Shown here piece after piece: positions 1 through 6,238 of a DNA stretch of 7,016 nucleotides. Made by a program: the position numbers and the translations under genes. The notes beneath the pieces were generated by a model. It ran no database searches. It saw only the letters and a program-made list of their open reading frames with translations, and was not told the DNA's origin. The stretch covers positions 1 to 7,016 of the forward strand of contig JBEAVE010000039.1 of assembly GCA_041161065.1 (NCBI GenBank), written 5' to 3'. Position 1 is the first letter of the stretch, and each line of letters begins with the position of its first letter. Source of the stretch: DYRG01 sp041161065 (GTDB taxonomy: Bacteria; Pseudomonadota; Gammaproteobacteria; Beggiatoales; Beggiatoaceae).

Positions 1-282
1 CGAGCATTTTCTAAAACAATATTACAAACACTTCCTCTCGATAAAAATTCCAATGATTTTGTTTTTGATAATCAGATGTTGGCACAAATTATTTATGCGG
101 GTTTTAGCATTGCTGAAATTACTTGTCCAACCCTTTATTTTGAAGAAGCCTCCTCGATTAATTTCTCCCGATCTGTCAAATATGGCTTTGGTGTTTTAGG
201 TGTTTCTATCGCGGGATTTTTACATAGAATTCACCTTAAAAAATCTTCAATGTTTGCACCGTTAGATCATTTAGAAAAATAA
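1..282 (+). CDS. Family 2 glycosyltransferase, C-terminal part (5' end outside window)
   Basis: The reading frame is open from the first base and stops at TAA 280-282, giving 93 C-terminal residues. The segment FDNQMLAQIIYAGFSIAEI, then CPTLYFEEASSINF and SVKYGFGVLGV, resembles the C-terminal end of family 2 (GT-A fold, dolichol-phosphate-mannosyltransferase-like) glycosyltransferases, where a conserved 'FD.E/Q.L.Q....G..I.E..CPT.Y..EASSI.F' block follows the catalytic domain. The catalytic DxD and nucleotide-sugar-binding part would lie upstream, so donor and acceptor cannot be inferred. A short hydrophobic stretch (YGFGVLGVSIAGFL) near the end could be a membrane-associated helix. An ATG at 76-78 lies inside the conserved block, so it is not the real start. 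ppsR follows after 33 nt on the same strand, so co-transcription is possible. Family assignment is from motif memory, not a search. Confidence 0.75.
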   Translation, partial: RAFSKTILQTLPLDKNSNDFVFDNQMLAQIIYAGFSIAEITCPTLYFEEASSINFSRSVKYGFGVLGVSIAGFLHRIHLKKSSMFAPLDHLEK

Positions 283-315
283 CTTTATGGGTTGAAAAAA
301 AGGAATTAACGAAAA

Positions 316-1146
316 ATGAATTGTTCGCCGCATTTGAAATCGAGAACGGTGTTTTTTGTATCGGATAGCACAGGGATTACCGCGCATACGTTAGGGCATA
401 GTTTGTTGAGTCAATTTGATCATTTGACATTTGAATATCGTATTTTGTCGAATATCAATACGCTAGAAACCGCCAAACAAGCTGTTCATGAAATCAATAC
501 TTGTGCAACTAAATTAAAGCAACGTCCACTGATTTTTGTTACGATTAGTGAAGCAACTGTGCGGCATATTATTTCTACTGCACACGGCATGGTAATGGAT
601 TTGCTCGGGACATTTATTGAACCGCTAGAATTAGAACTACAAATGCCTTCTTCTCACGCGGTTGGGCGCAGTCATAATACCAAAGTTCTCAATTACAACA
701 AACGTATAAATGCTATCAATTTTGCAACCCAACACGATGATGGTGCAAGCACAACACATTACGAAGAAGCGGACGTTATTTTAATTGGTGCATCTCGATG
801 TGGTAAAACCCCAACTTCAATGTTTTTAGCAGTGCAATTTGGGGTTGCGGCGGCAAATTTTCCTATCACTGACGACGATATTTTAGATATGCAACTGCCT
901 GAATCCATTAGACCTTTTCGAGGAAAATTGTTTGGATTAACGATCCGACCAGAACGCTTATCAAAAATACGTCAAGAACGCCGCCCAAATAGTCGTTATG
1001 CTTCATTGATCCAATGCGAAAATGAAGTACAAAAAATTGAGGTTTTATACAAACGTTCAAATATTCCTTTTGCTGATACGACCACTAAATCCGTTGAGGA
1101 AATATCAGCATTAGTTCTTCAACATATCAAATGGGATTGGCATTAG
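316..1146 (+). CDS. ppsR: PEP synthase regulatory protein (kinase/pyrophosphorylase, PSRP/DUF299 family)
   Basis: Cytosolic bifunctional enzyme expected to inactivate PEP synthase by ADP-dependent phosphorylation of a threonine and to reactivate it by phosphate-dependent dephosphorylation that releases pyrophosphate. It so controls the pyruvate-to-PEP switch. The 276 residues match the usual length of about 270-280. The N-terminus has the family opening 'VFFVSDSTGITAHTLGHSLLSQF' (residues 12-34). The HDDG block is at 140-143, preceded by 'RINAINFATQ'. The nucleotide-binding loop GASRCGKTPT is at 158-167, followed by 'FGVAAANFPITDDD', also typical. The start is supported by AGGA at 301-304, 11 nt upstream. 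The last 20 bp overlap the convergent msrB 3' end. The PEP synthase gene ppsA, a frequent neighbour in gammaproteobacteria, is not in the window. Some family members act on pyruvate phosphate dikinase instead, so the target is inferred from the proteobacterial type. Confidence 0.93.
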   Translation: MNCSPHLKSRTVFFVSDSTGITAHTLGHSLLSQFDHLTFEYRILSNINTLETAKQAVHEINTCATKLKQRPLIFVTISEATVRHIISTAHGMVMDLLGTFIEPLELELQMPSSHAVGRSHNTKVLNYNKRINAINFATQHDDGASTTHYEEADVILIGASRCGKTPTSMFLAVQFGVAAANFPITDDDILDMQLPESIRPFRGKLFGLTIRPERLSKIRQERRPNSRYASLIQCENEVQKIEVLYKRSNIPFADTTTKSVEEISALVLQHIKWDWH

Positions 1147-1546
1147 TTTTTGAATGGGCTGAATGGGCTACAAATTGTAAAGAAGCGGAATTAATGCAAT
1201 AGCGAAGAAAGGTTGGTGCAATTCCATCGTTAAAAACGTGACCCAAATGCGCGCCGCATTGCTGACAAAGCACTTCAGTTCTTTCCATTTCAAACCGTTT
1301 ATCCATTTCTGTTGAAACCGCATTGGTGAGTGAGTTGCTAAAAGAAGCCCAGCCGCAAGTGGTTTGAAATTTGCTCTCGCTGTGAAATAAATCTGCCCCG
1401 CAACAAACGCATTGGTAAATTCCGTTTTCGTTATGCAAATAGTACGCGCCAGAAAAAGGAAGTTCCGTGCCTTTTTCCCAGCAAACATGGTATTGTAAAG
1501 GTGTTAAGCAACTTTTCCATTCTAATAAGGTTTTAGTTGGTTTCAT
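1127..1546 (-). CDS. msrB: Peptide-methionine (R)-S-oxide reductase MsrB, zinc-binding form
   Basis: Reduces the R-epimer of methionine sulfoxide in proteins, normally using thioredoxin; probably cytosolic, as no signal peptide is seen. At 139 residues it has the normal length. Family motifs run in order: LTPLQYHV (14-21); GTELPFSG (26-33); the first zinc pair C46/C49; CGWASF (64-69, usually CGWPSF) with the likely resolving Cys64; RTEVLC (89-94) with the second zinc pair C94/C97; HLGHVFNDG (100-108); and RYCINSASL (115-123) with catalytic Cys117. The SHGM part of the family's 'DxSHGMxRTEV' block reads RFEM here. The start ATG is at 1546-1544, with GGAG about 10 nt upstream; that site lies inside the nadK coding region on the other strand. 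The C-terminal tail of about 14 residues after SASLQF overlaps ppsR and is not conserved. Its promoter must lie within nadK. Confidence 0.95.
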   Translation of the reverse strand: MKPTKTLLEWKSCLTPLQYHVCWEKGTELPFSGAYYLHNENGIYQCVCCGADLFHSESKFQTTCGWASFSNSLTNAVSTEMDKRFEMERTEVLCQQCGAHLGHVFNDGIAPTFLRYCINSASLQFVAHSAHSKTNANPI

Positions 1547-1550
1547 GAAA
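1541..1550. repeat. Perfect 10-bp palindrome spanning the msrB and nadK start region
   Basis: TTTCATGAAA reads the same on both strands. It contains the msrB start codon (minus strand) and the first base of the nadK ATG. On the plus strand it also makes a two-codon frame, ATG AAA TGA (1545-1553), whose stop overlaps the nadK start codon. It may be chance, since a start codon followed by AAA on one strand makes most of it. It could also be an operator or a translational-coupling element. Confidence 0.5.
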
Positions 1551-2431
1551 TGAATTCTCCAATAAAGAAAATAGGGTTAGTCGCGAAATTACAATCTTCC
1601 GCCGCCACTGATGCATTACAAACCTTAATTTATGATTTGCGACGGCGTAATTTAACGTTAATGTTGCATCAAGGAAGCGTCGATGCATTGCCGCAACCCA
1701 TTGATTTACCTATTGTTAATACCGAAACGCTCGGCAAACAATGTGATTTAATTATCGTTGTCGGCGGCGACGGAACATTATTACATACTGCCCGATTATT
1801 CGCGCGTTATGAAGCCCGCGTGTTAGGTATTAATTTAGGAAGATTGGGATTTCTTGCCGATATTAAACCAACAGAAATGACTAATGATTTAGAGGCAATT
1901 TTAGACGGGAATTTCATCGAGGAAAAACGTTTCTTAATTCGAGCAACTGCCTTTCGTGGTAAAACACTTTTAACTCGTTGCTGTGCAGTAAATGATGTGG
2001 TAATTCACAAATGGAATACCACCCATTTATTTGGTTTCTCAACACATATCAACCAGTGTTTGTTGGGTAATCAACGCGCCGATGGAATTTTGGTTTCTAC
2101 GCCAACCGGTTCGACGGCGTATTGTTTGTCGGGCGGCGGACCCATTGTTCACCCGTCGTTGAACGCATTGATTTTATTATTATTATTGCCGCACACGCTC
2201 AGTCATGCCCCCATCGTGCTCGACAACGACAGCGAAATTGAAGTCACTTTGCAATTAAATCAACAAATTGAAGCGCAATTAACTTGCGACGGCGTGGCTT
2301 CACAAACCTTGTTGCCCGGCGATCGCGTCACGATTAAAAAACATCGCCACATTTATTTGGTGCATCCTCCCAATCACGATCATTACGCCACGCTCCGCGA
2401 TAAACTCCGCTGGGGCTATCAACCTACTTAA
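1550..2431 (+). CDS. nadK: NAD kinase (NAD+ to NADP+)
   Basis: Phosphorylates NAD+ to NADP+, the only route to NADP in most bacteria; cytosolic. Length (293 aa) matches the E. coli enzyme (292). Key motifs: GGDGT at 72-76 with catalytic Asp74; GINLGRLGFLADI (93-105); the NE/D motif Asn148-Asp149; QRADGILVSTPTGSTAY (175-191); GGPIVHPSL; PHTLS (214-218); and a C-terminal LVHPPNHDHYATLRDKLRW. Two stretches differ from the family: residues 153-174, where the usual 'G...M.EF.V.ID' pattern is lost, and 209-213, where the usual LVPMF-like residues are LLLLL. The 1550 ATG is the only ATG/GTG/TTG start after an in-frame TAA at 1526-1528. Its ribosome binding site is poor: the nearest purine run (TAAGG, 1526-1530) is about 19 nt away. 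It starts 3 bp from the divergent msrB start, and ubiD follows after a 40-nt gap on the same strand. Confidence 0.95.
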   Translation: MNSPIKKIGLVAKLQSSAATDALQTLIYDLRRRNLTLMLHQGSVDALPQPIDLPIVNTETLGKQCDLIIVVGGDGTLLHTARLFARYEARVLGINLGRLGFLADIKPTEMTNDLEAILDGNFIEEKRFLIRATAFRGKTLLTRCCAVNDVVIHKWNTTHLFGFSTHINQCLLGNQRADGILVSTPTGSTAYCLSGGGPIVHPSLNALILLLLLPHTLSHAPIVLDNDSEIEVTLQLNQQIEAQLTCDGVASQTLLPGDRVTIKKHRHIYLVHPPNHDHYATLRDKLRWGYQPT

Positions 2432-2471
2432 TTTCTTTGTAACAAAAAACTTAAATTGGAATTATATCTTG

Positions 2472-3932
2472 ATGATTTATAAAGATTTACGCGATTTTAT
2501 ACAGCATTTAGAAACCATTAATCAACTTAAACGCATTTCATTAGAAATTGACCCCAAATTTGAAATGACGGAGATTTGTGATCGAACCCTCAAAAAAGCG
2601 GGTCCCGCCTTGCTTTTTGAAAACCCCAAAGGCTTTCAAGTTCCTTTATTGGCAAACTTATTTGGCACGCCCGAACGAGTTGCAATGGGAATGGGAGCAA
2701 ATTCGGTTTCTGCGTTGAGAGAAATCGGCAAATTATTGGCATTTCTCAAAGAACCCGATCCACCCAAAGGATTAAAGGACGCTTTTGAGAAACTTCCTCT
2801 ATTTAAGCAAGTTTTAAATATGCCGCCCAAAATGGTTTCAAAACCGGTTTGTCAGCAAATTATTCAAACCAAACCGGATTTGAGCAACTTTCCTATTCAA
2901 ACCTGTTGGACGGAAGACGTTGCGCCGTTAATTACTTGGGGTTTGGTGATTACCAAAGGTATTTCAAAATCGCGTCAAAATCTTGGAATTTATCGTCAGC
3001 AAGTACTTGATAAAAATAGAGTTATTATGCGATGGTTAGCGCATCGAGGCGGGGCGTTGGATTTTCGGGAATGGCAAAAAACCTATCCCAATCAACCCTT
3101 TCCGATTGCCGTTGCGTTAGGGGCTGATCCCGCGACAATTTTGGGTGCAGTCACGCCCGTCCCCGATACGTTGTCCGAATATGCGTTTGCGGGATTGCTT
3201 CGAGGTGCGCGGACGGAAGTCACCAAATGTTTTTCTCATGATCTGCAAGTGCCCGCCCGTGCTGAAATTATTTTAGAAGGTTTTATTTATCCGAACGATT
3301 TTGCCGACGAAGGACCGTATGGCGATCATACGGGCTATTATAATGAAGTCGATAAATTTCCCGTGTTCACGATTGAACGCATCACGCATCGAGAAAATCC
3401 AATCTATCACAGCACTTACACGGGTCGCCCGCCTGATGAGCCTGCGATTTTGGGCGTGGCGTTGAATGAAGTTTTCGTCCCTATTTTGCAAAAACAATTT
3501 CCGGAAATCGTTGATTTTTATCTACCTCCAGAGGGATGTTCGTATCGTTTGGCGGTTATTAGCATTAAAAAGCAATATCCCGCCCATGCGAAAAGAATTA
3601 TGTTTGGCGTGTGGTCGTTTTTGCGGCAATTTATGTACACGAAGTTTCTAATTATTACCGATGATGACATTGATATTCGGGATTGGAAAAGTGTGATTTG
3701 GGCATTAACCACGCGCGCCGATCCGGTGAGAGATACGGTATTGGTAGAAAACACGCCGATTGATTATTTAGACTTTGCATCACCGGTTTCTGGATTGGGA
3801 GGAAAATTAGGTTTTGATGCAACCAACAAATGGGTGGGAGAAACTAATCGAGAATGGGGTCGCGTAATTGAAATGGATCAAAACATTAAAACCCGCATTG
3901 ATAACATTTGGGATCAATTAGGGATTTTTTAA
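2472..3932 (+). CDS. ubiD: 4-hydroxy-3-polyprenylbenzoate decarboxylase (prenylated-FMN enzyme)
   Basis: Decarboxylates 3-polyprenyl-4-hydroxybenzoate to 2-polyprenylphenol in ubiquinone synthesis, using prenylated FMN made by UbiX (not in the window). The 486 residues are near the usual ~490. Numbering from the ATG at 2472: KDLRDFIQHLE at 4-14; GPALLFENPKG (44-54); the cofactor/metal block NLGIYRQQ with Asn170 and IYR 173-175; RWLAHRGGALDF (187-198); Glu236; EGPYGDHTGYY (280-290), which gives the E280...D285 pair of the E-R-E-type active site; and a C-terminal NTPIDYLDFASPVSGLGGKLG. Spacing of these residues agrees with E. coli UbiD apart from a small constant offset. An in-frame TTG sits one codon upstream (2469). 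ATG 2472 is preferred, with TTGGAA at 2456-2461. It lies 40 nt after nadK and probably shares its transcript. Assignment over other UbiD-family decarboxylases rests on near-full-length resemblance to the ubiquinone type. Confidence 0.95.
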   Translation: MIYKDLRDFIQHLETINQLKRISLEIDPKFEMTEICDRTLKKAGPALLFENPKGFQVPLLANLFGTPERVAMGMGANSVSALREIGKLLAFLKEPDPPKGLKDAFEKLPLFKQVLNMPPKMVSKPVCQQIIQTKPDLSNFPIQTCWTEDVAPLITWGLVITKGISKSRQNLGIYRQQVLDKNRVIMRWLAHRGGALDFREWQKTYPNQPFPIAVALGADPATILGAVTPVPDTLSEYAFAGLLRGARTEVTKCFSHDLQVPARAEIILEGFIYPNDFADEGPYGDHTGYYNEVDKFPVFTIERITHRENPIYHSTYTGRPPDEPAILGVALNEVFVPILQKQFPEIVDFYLPPEGCSYRLAVISIKKQYPAHAKRIMFGVWSFLRQFMYTKFLIITDDDIDIRDWKSVIWALTTRADPVRDTVLVENTPIDYLDFASPVSGLGGKLGFDATNKWVGETNREWGRVIEMDQNIKTRIDNIWDQLGIF

Positions 3933-3956
3933 TGATTGAGCAACGGTTTTTTTGAT

Positions 3957-3972
3957 AACTTATTAATAAGTT
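3957..3972. repeat. 16-bp perfect palindrome upstream of sucC (possible operator)
   Basis: AACTTATTAATAAGTT equals its own reverse complement. It lies 25 nt after the ubiD stop and about 60 bp upstream of the proposed sucC -35 box, a position that would suit a dimeric activator or repressor. As RNA it could form only a 6-bp AT-only stem with a TTAA loop and no following T-run, so it is a poor terminator. The regulator is unknown; I do not see a convincing FNR or ArcA match. Confidence 0.5.
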
Positions 3973-3976
3973 CTAA

Positions 3977-3988
3977 TATATCGATATA
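3977..3988. repeat. 12-bp perfect palindrome next to the 16-bp one
   Basis: TATATCGATATA is self-complementary. Its centre is 18 bp from the centre of the palindrome at 3957-3972, so two symmetric sites sit side by side in the same non-coding spacer. AT-rich DNA yields short palindromes by chance, so a regulatory role is inference. Confidence 0.4.
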
Positions 3989-4029
3989 CAAATATAAGAT
4001 TAGATAAACAAATAATTAACAAGCCTAAA

Positions 4030-4058
4030 TTTACCTGAATACAAATAACGGGTATCAT
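4030..4058 (+). promoter_or_regulatory. Probable sigma70 promoter for sucCD
   Basis: TTTACC (4030-4035, four of six consensus bases) and TATCAT (4053-4058, five of six) are separated by exactly 17 bp. Transcription would begin near 4065, giving a leader of about 26 nt before the sucC ATG. This is the only spacer of any size on the plus strand before sucC, and the two palindromes lie just upstream. The leader has no strong Shine-Dalgarno sequence; the best purine patch is a weak GG at 4084-4085. Confidence 0.5.
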
Positions 4059-4090
4059 AAGTAATTTTTAACCCGACATTACTGGTTGCT

Positions 4091-5257
4091 ATGAATATAC
4101 ACGAGTACCAAGCCAAACGTTTATTTGCCGATTACGGGATTCCCGTACCGACGGGATTGCCCGCGTTCAGCCCCGAAGAAGCCCGTCAAGCCGCTCAAAC
4201 CCTCGGTGGTTCAAGCTGGATGGTCAAAGCCCAAGTTCACGCCGGTGGTCGCGGCAAAGCGGGCGGCGTTAAACGCGCTCAATCTGCACAAGAAGTCGTT
4301 GATATTGCTAATAATTTATTAGGCAAACGCTTAGTCACCCATCAAACCAACGCCGACGGTCAACCTATTTCTGCAGTATTAGTAGAAACCCCAACTTCTA
4401 TCGACCGCGAACTCTATTTGAGTATGTTAGTTGATCGCGCAAACAAACGGGTTTCTATTATTGCTTCTGCATCGGGTGGAATGGACATTGAAAAAGTTGC
4501 TGAAGAAACCCCTGAAAAAGTTTTAACTCGTGTAATTCACCCAGTTACTGGCGTGCAAGCAAATCAATCTCAAGAAATTGGTTTCGCTTTGGGTTTCGAT
4601 AAAGATCAACGCAAATCCTTTGCCGATATTTTAAACAAACTCTATAAACTCTTTGTTGAAAAAGATTTGAGTTTGTTAGAAATTAACCCGTTAGTTGTTA
4701 CGGGCGAAGGCAAATTATTGGCATTAGACGGTAAAATCAATTTAGATGATAATGCCTTATATCGTCACAAAGATTTAGAAGCCTTATATGATGCTTCTCA
4801 AGTTGATGGAAAAGAAGACATTGCGCGTCGCCATGATTTGAACTACATTGCATTAGACGGCGATATTGCTTGTATGGTGAACGGTGCTGGTTTAGCAATG
4901 GCAACGATGGATTTAATTAAATTACACGGTGGCGATCCCGCTAACTTTTTAGATGTGGGCGGTGGAGCAACGGCTGAAAGAGTCACCGAAGCATTTAAAC
5001 TCATTCAATCTGATAGCAAAGTCAAAGCAATTTTAGTAAATATCTTTGGTGGAATCGTGCGTTGTGATTTAATTGCTGACGGTATCATTCAAGCAGTTAA
5101 TCAAACCGGATTGAATTTGCCTGTGGTAGTACGTTTGGAAGGAACTAACGTCGACAAAGGTAAAGAAACGTTACAAAAAAGCGGTTTGAAATTGATTGCC
5201 GCAAATGATTTGACCGATGCTGCCCAACAAGCAGTTGCTGCTGCGAGAGGAAAATAG
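4091..5257 (+). CDS. sucC: Succinyl-CoA ligase (ADP-forming), beta subunit
   Basis: Beta subunit of the cytosolic TCA-cycle enzyme that converts succinyl-CoA, ADP and phosphate to succinate, CoA and ATP. The length of 388 residues equals that of E. coli SucC, and the ligand residues fall at the same numbers: Lys46 and GRG 53-55 in the ATP-grasp domain, Glu99, Thr102, Glu107, Mg-binding Asn199 and Asp213, Asn264, and GIVRCD 321-326 at the subunit interface. The N-terminal MNIHEYQAKRLFADYGIPVP fixes the start. sucD follows after 3 nt. The 2-oxoglutarate dehydrogenase genes (sucA, sucB) that precede sucC in E. coli are absent here; ubiD lies upstream instead, and sucCD appears to have its own promoter. 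The first ~70 codons use more G/C-ending codons than the rest of the gene. Confidence 0.98.
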   Translation: MNIHEYQAKRLFADYGIPVPTGLPAFSPEEARQAAQTLGGSSWMVKAQVHAGGRGKAGGVKRAQSAQEVVDIANNLLGKRLVTHQTNADGQPISAVLVETPTSIDRELYLSMLVDRANKRVSIIASASGGMDIEKVAEETPEKVLTRVIHPVTGVQANQSQEIGFALGFDKDQRKSFADILNKLYKLFVEKDLSLLEINPLVVTGEGKLLALDGKINLDDNALYRHKDLEALYDASQVDGKEDIARRHDLNYIALDGDIACMVNGAGLAMATMDLIKLHGGDPANFLDVGGGATAERVTEAFKLIQSDSKVKAILVNIFGGIVRCDLIADGIIQAVNQTGLNLPVVVRLEGTNVDKGKETLQKSGLKLIAANDLTDAAQQAVAAARGK

Positions 5258-5260
5258 AAC

Positions 5261-6133
5261 ATGAGCGTATTAGTTAACGCTGAAACAAAAGTCATTTGTC
5301 AAGGTTTCACGGGCAAACAAGGCACATTTCATTCTGAACACGCGATGGCTTACGGCACAAAAATGGTCGGCGGAGTCACCCCTGGGCGCGCAGGCGAAAA
5401 ACATTTAAACTTGCCAGTTTTCAACACGGTACGCGATGCCGTCGCGGAAACAGGTGCGGACGCGAGTGTGATCTATGTTCCCGCTCCTTTCGCCGCCGAC
5501 GCGATTTTAGAAGCCGCCGACGCTGGCATTAAAGTCATCGTCTGCATCACCGAAGGCATTCCAGTCATCGACATGTTAAAAGTGAAAGCGGTTTTAGCGG
5601 ATCAGAAAGACGTGCGTTTAATTGGACCAAACTGCCCTGGAATTATCACACCTGGTGAATGCAAAATCGGAATTATGCCTGGAATGATCCACAAAAAAGG
5701 TAAAATTGGGATCGTTTCTCGTTCTGGAACATTGACTTACGAAGCGGTTTATCAAACCACGCAAAACGGTTTAGGTCAATCGACCTGTATCGGAATTGGC
5801 GGTGACCCCATTCACGGCATGAACTTCGTTGATTGTCTTGAACTTTTCCAAAACGATCCACAAACCGAAGGCATCGTGATGGTCGGTGAAATTGGTGGAA
5901 CAGCAGAAGAAGAAGCCGCTGATTTCATTAAGAAAAACGTCACCAAACCCGTCGTTGCGTACATTGCTGGCGTAACTGCACCTCCCGGACGCAGAATGGG
6001 TCACGCAGGCGCAATCGTTTCTGGAGGAAAAGGCACAGCAGCAGGTAAATTTGCAGCATTAGAAAATGCCGGCGTAACCATTACTCGTTCTCCCGCCGAC
6101 ATCGGTAAAAAACTTTTAGAAATCATGAAATAA
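5261..6133 (+). CDS. sucD: Succinyl-CoA ligase (ADP-forming), alpha subunit
   Basis: Alpha subunit: binds CoA and carries the phosphorylated histidine. It has 290 residues (E. coli 289). Visible sites are the CoA-binding Rossmann loop GFTGKQGTFHSEHA (15-28), GGVTPGRAGEKH (37-48; E. coli has Lys where Arg43 is here), VPAPFAADAI (73-82), ITEGIPV (96-102), GPNCPGII (122-129), SRSGTLTYE (153-161), and the phosphohistidine loop GRRMGHAGAIVSGGKGTA (243-260) with His248. The start at 5261 has GAGAGG (5245-5250) within the end of sucC as its ribosome binding site, so the two subunits are probably translationally linked for equal output. An intrinsic terminator follows 24 nt after the stop. Confidence 0.98.
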   Translation: MSVLVNAETKVICQGFTGKQGTFHSEHAMAYGTKMVGGVTPGRAGEKHLNLPVFNTVRDAVAETGADASVIYVPAPFAADAILEAADAGIKVIVCITEGIPVIDMLKVKAVLADQKDVRLIGPNCPGIITPGECKIGIMPGMIHKKGKIGIVSRSGTLTYEAVYQTTQNGLGQSTCIGIGGDPIHGMNFVDCLELFQNDPQTEGIVMVGEIGGTAEEEAADFIKKNVTKPVVAYIAGVTAPPGRRMGHAGAIVSGGKGTAAGKFAALENAGVTITRSPADIGKKLLEIMK

Positions 6134-6157
6134 TTTCTTTTTTATTTCAATAAAATC

Positions 6158-6197
6158 AAGCACTTATCTTTTTTTAAGATGAGTGCTTTTTATTTTT
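6158..6197 (+). terminator. Intrinsic terminator of the sucCD operon
   Basis: A 13-bp stem is formed by AAGCACTTATCTT (6158-6170) and AAGATGAGTGCTT (6176-6188), with one G-U pair and a TTTTT loop, followed by the T-rich run TTTATTTTT (6188-6196). The left arm is also preceded by A residues. A long stem, small loop and U-tract right after sucD are strong evidence. An ATG at 6179-6181 falls in its right arm and is not a gene start. Confidence 0.9.
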
Positions 6198-6201
6198 GTA
6201 C

Positions 6202-6207
6202 TATACT
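6202..6207 (+). promoter_or_regulatory. Possible -10 box and operator region of the yefM/yoeB-type pair
   Basis: TATACT matches the -10 consensus at five of six positions and ends 31 nt before the antitoxin ATG. No good -35 is visible at 16-18 bp because that position falls inside the sucCD terminator stem. TGTACT at 6197-6202 is one base from the TGTACA core to which the E. coli YefM-YoeB complex binds (established for E. coli). Autoregulation here is therefore plausible but unproven. Confidence 0.35.
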
Positions 6208-6238
6208 TAATTATCTGAAAATAAAAGGAGATTTCATA

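Noticed and set aside
1168..1488. 106-residue minus-strand frame inside msrB
   Set aside because: It is an overlapping alternative frame of msrB with no recognisable motifs. msrB has complete catalytic and zinc motifs.
2469..2471. TTG start one codon before the ubiD ATG
   Set aside because: TTG is a weak start directly followed by ATG. Homologues begin a few residues before KDLRDF, which the ATG provides.
3466..3754. Short frames on both strands inside ubiD
   Set aside because: They overlap a fully conserved ubiD coding sequence and show no family features.
3952..3966. FNR- or ArcA-type binding site upstream of sucC
   Set aside because: TTGAT at 3952-3956 lacks a matching ATCAA half-site at the right spacing, and no good ArcA consensus is visible.
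3933..3972. Terminator after ubiD using the 16-bp palindrome
   Set aside because: The stem would be six AT pairs with no following T-run. The T-run at 3947-3953 comes before, not after, the palindrome.
6179..6238. Upstream in-frame ATG that would add 20 residues to the antitoxin
   Set aside because: It lies in the right arm of the sucCD terminator and has no ribosome binding site. The ATG at 6239 has AGGAG 8 nt upstream, and the family N-terminus fits that start.
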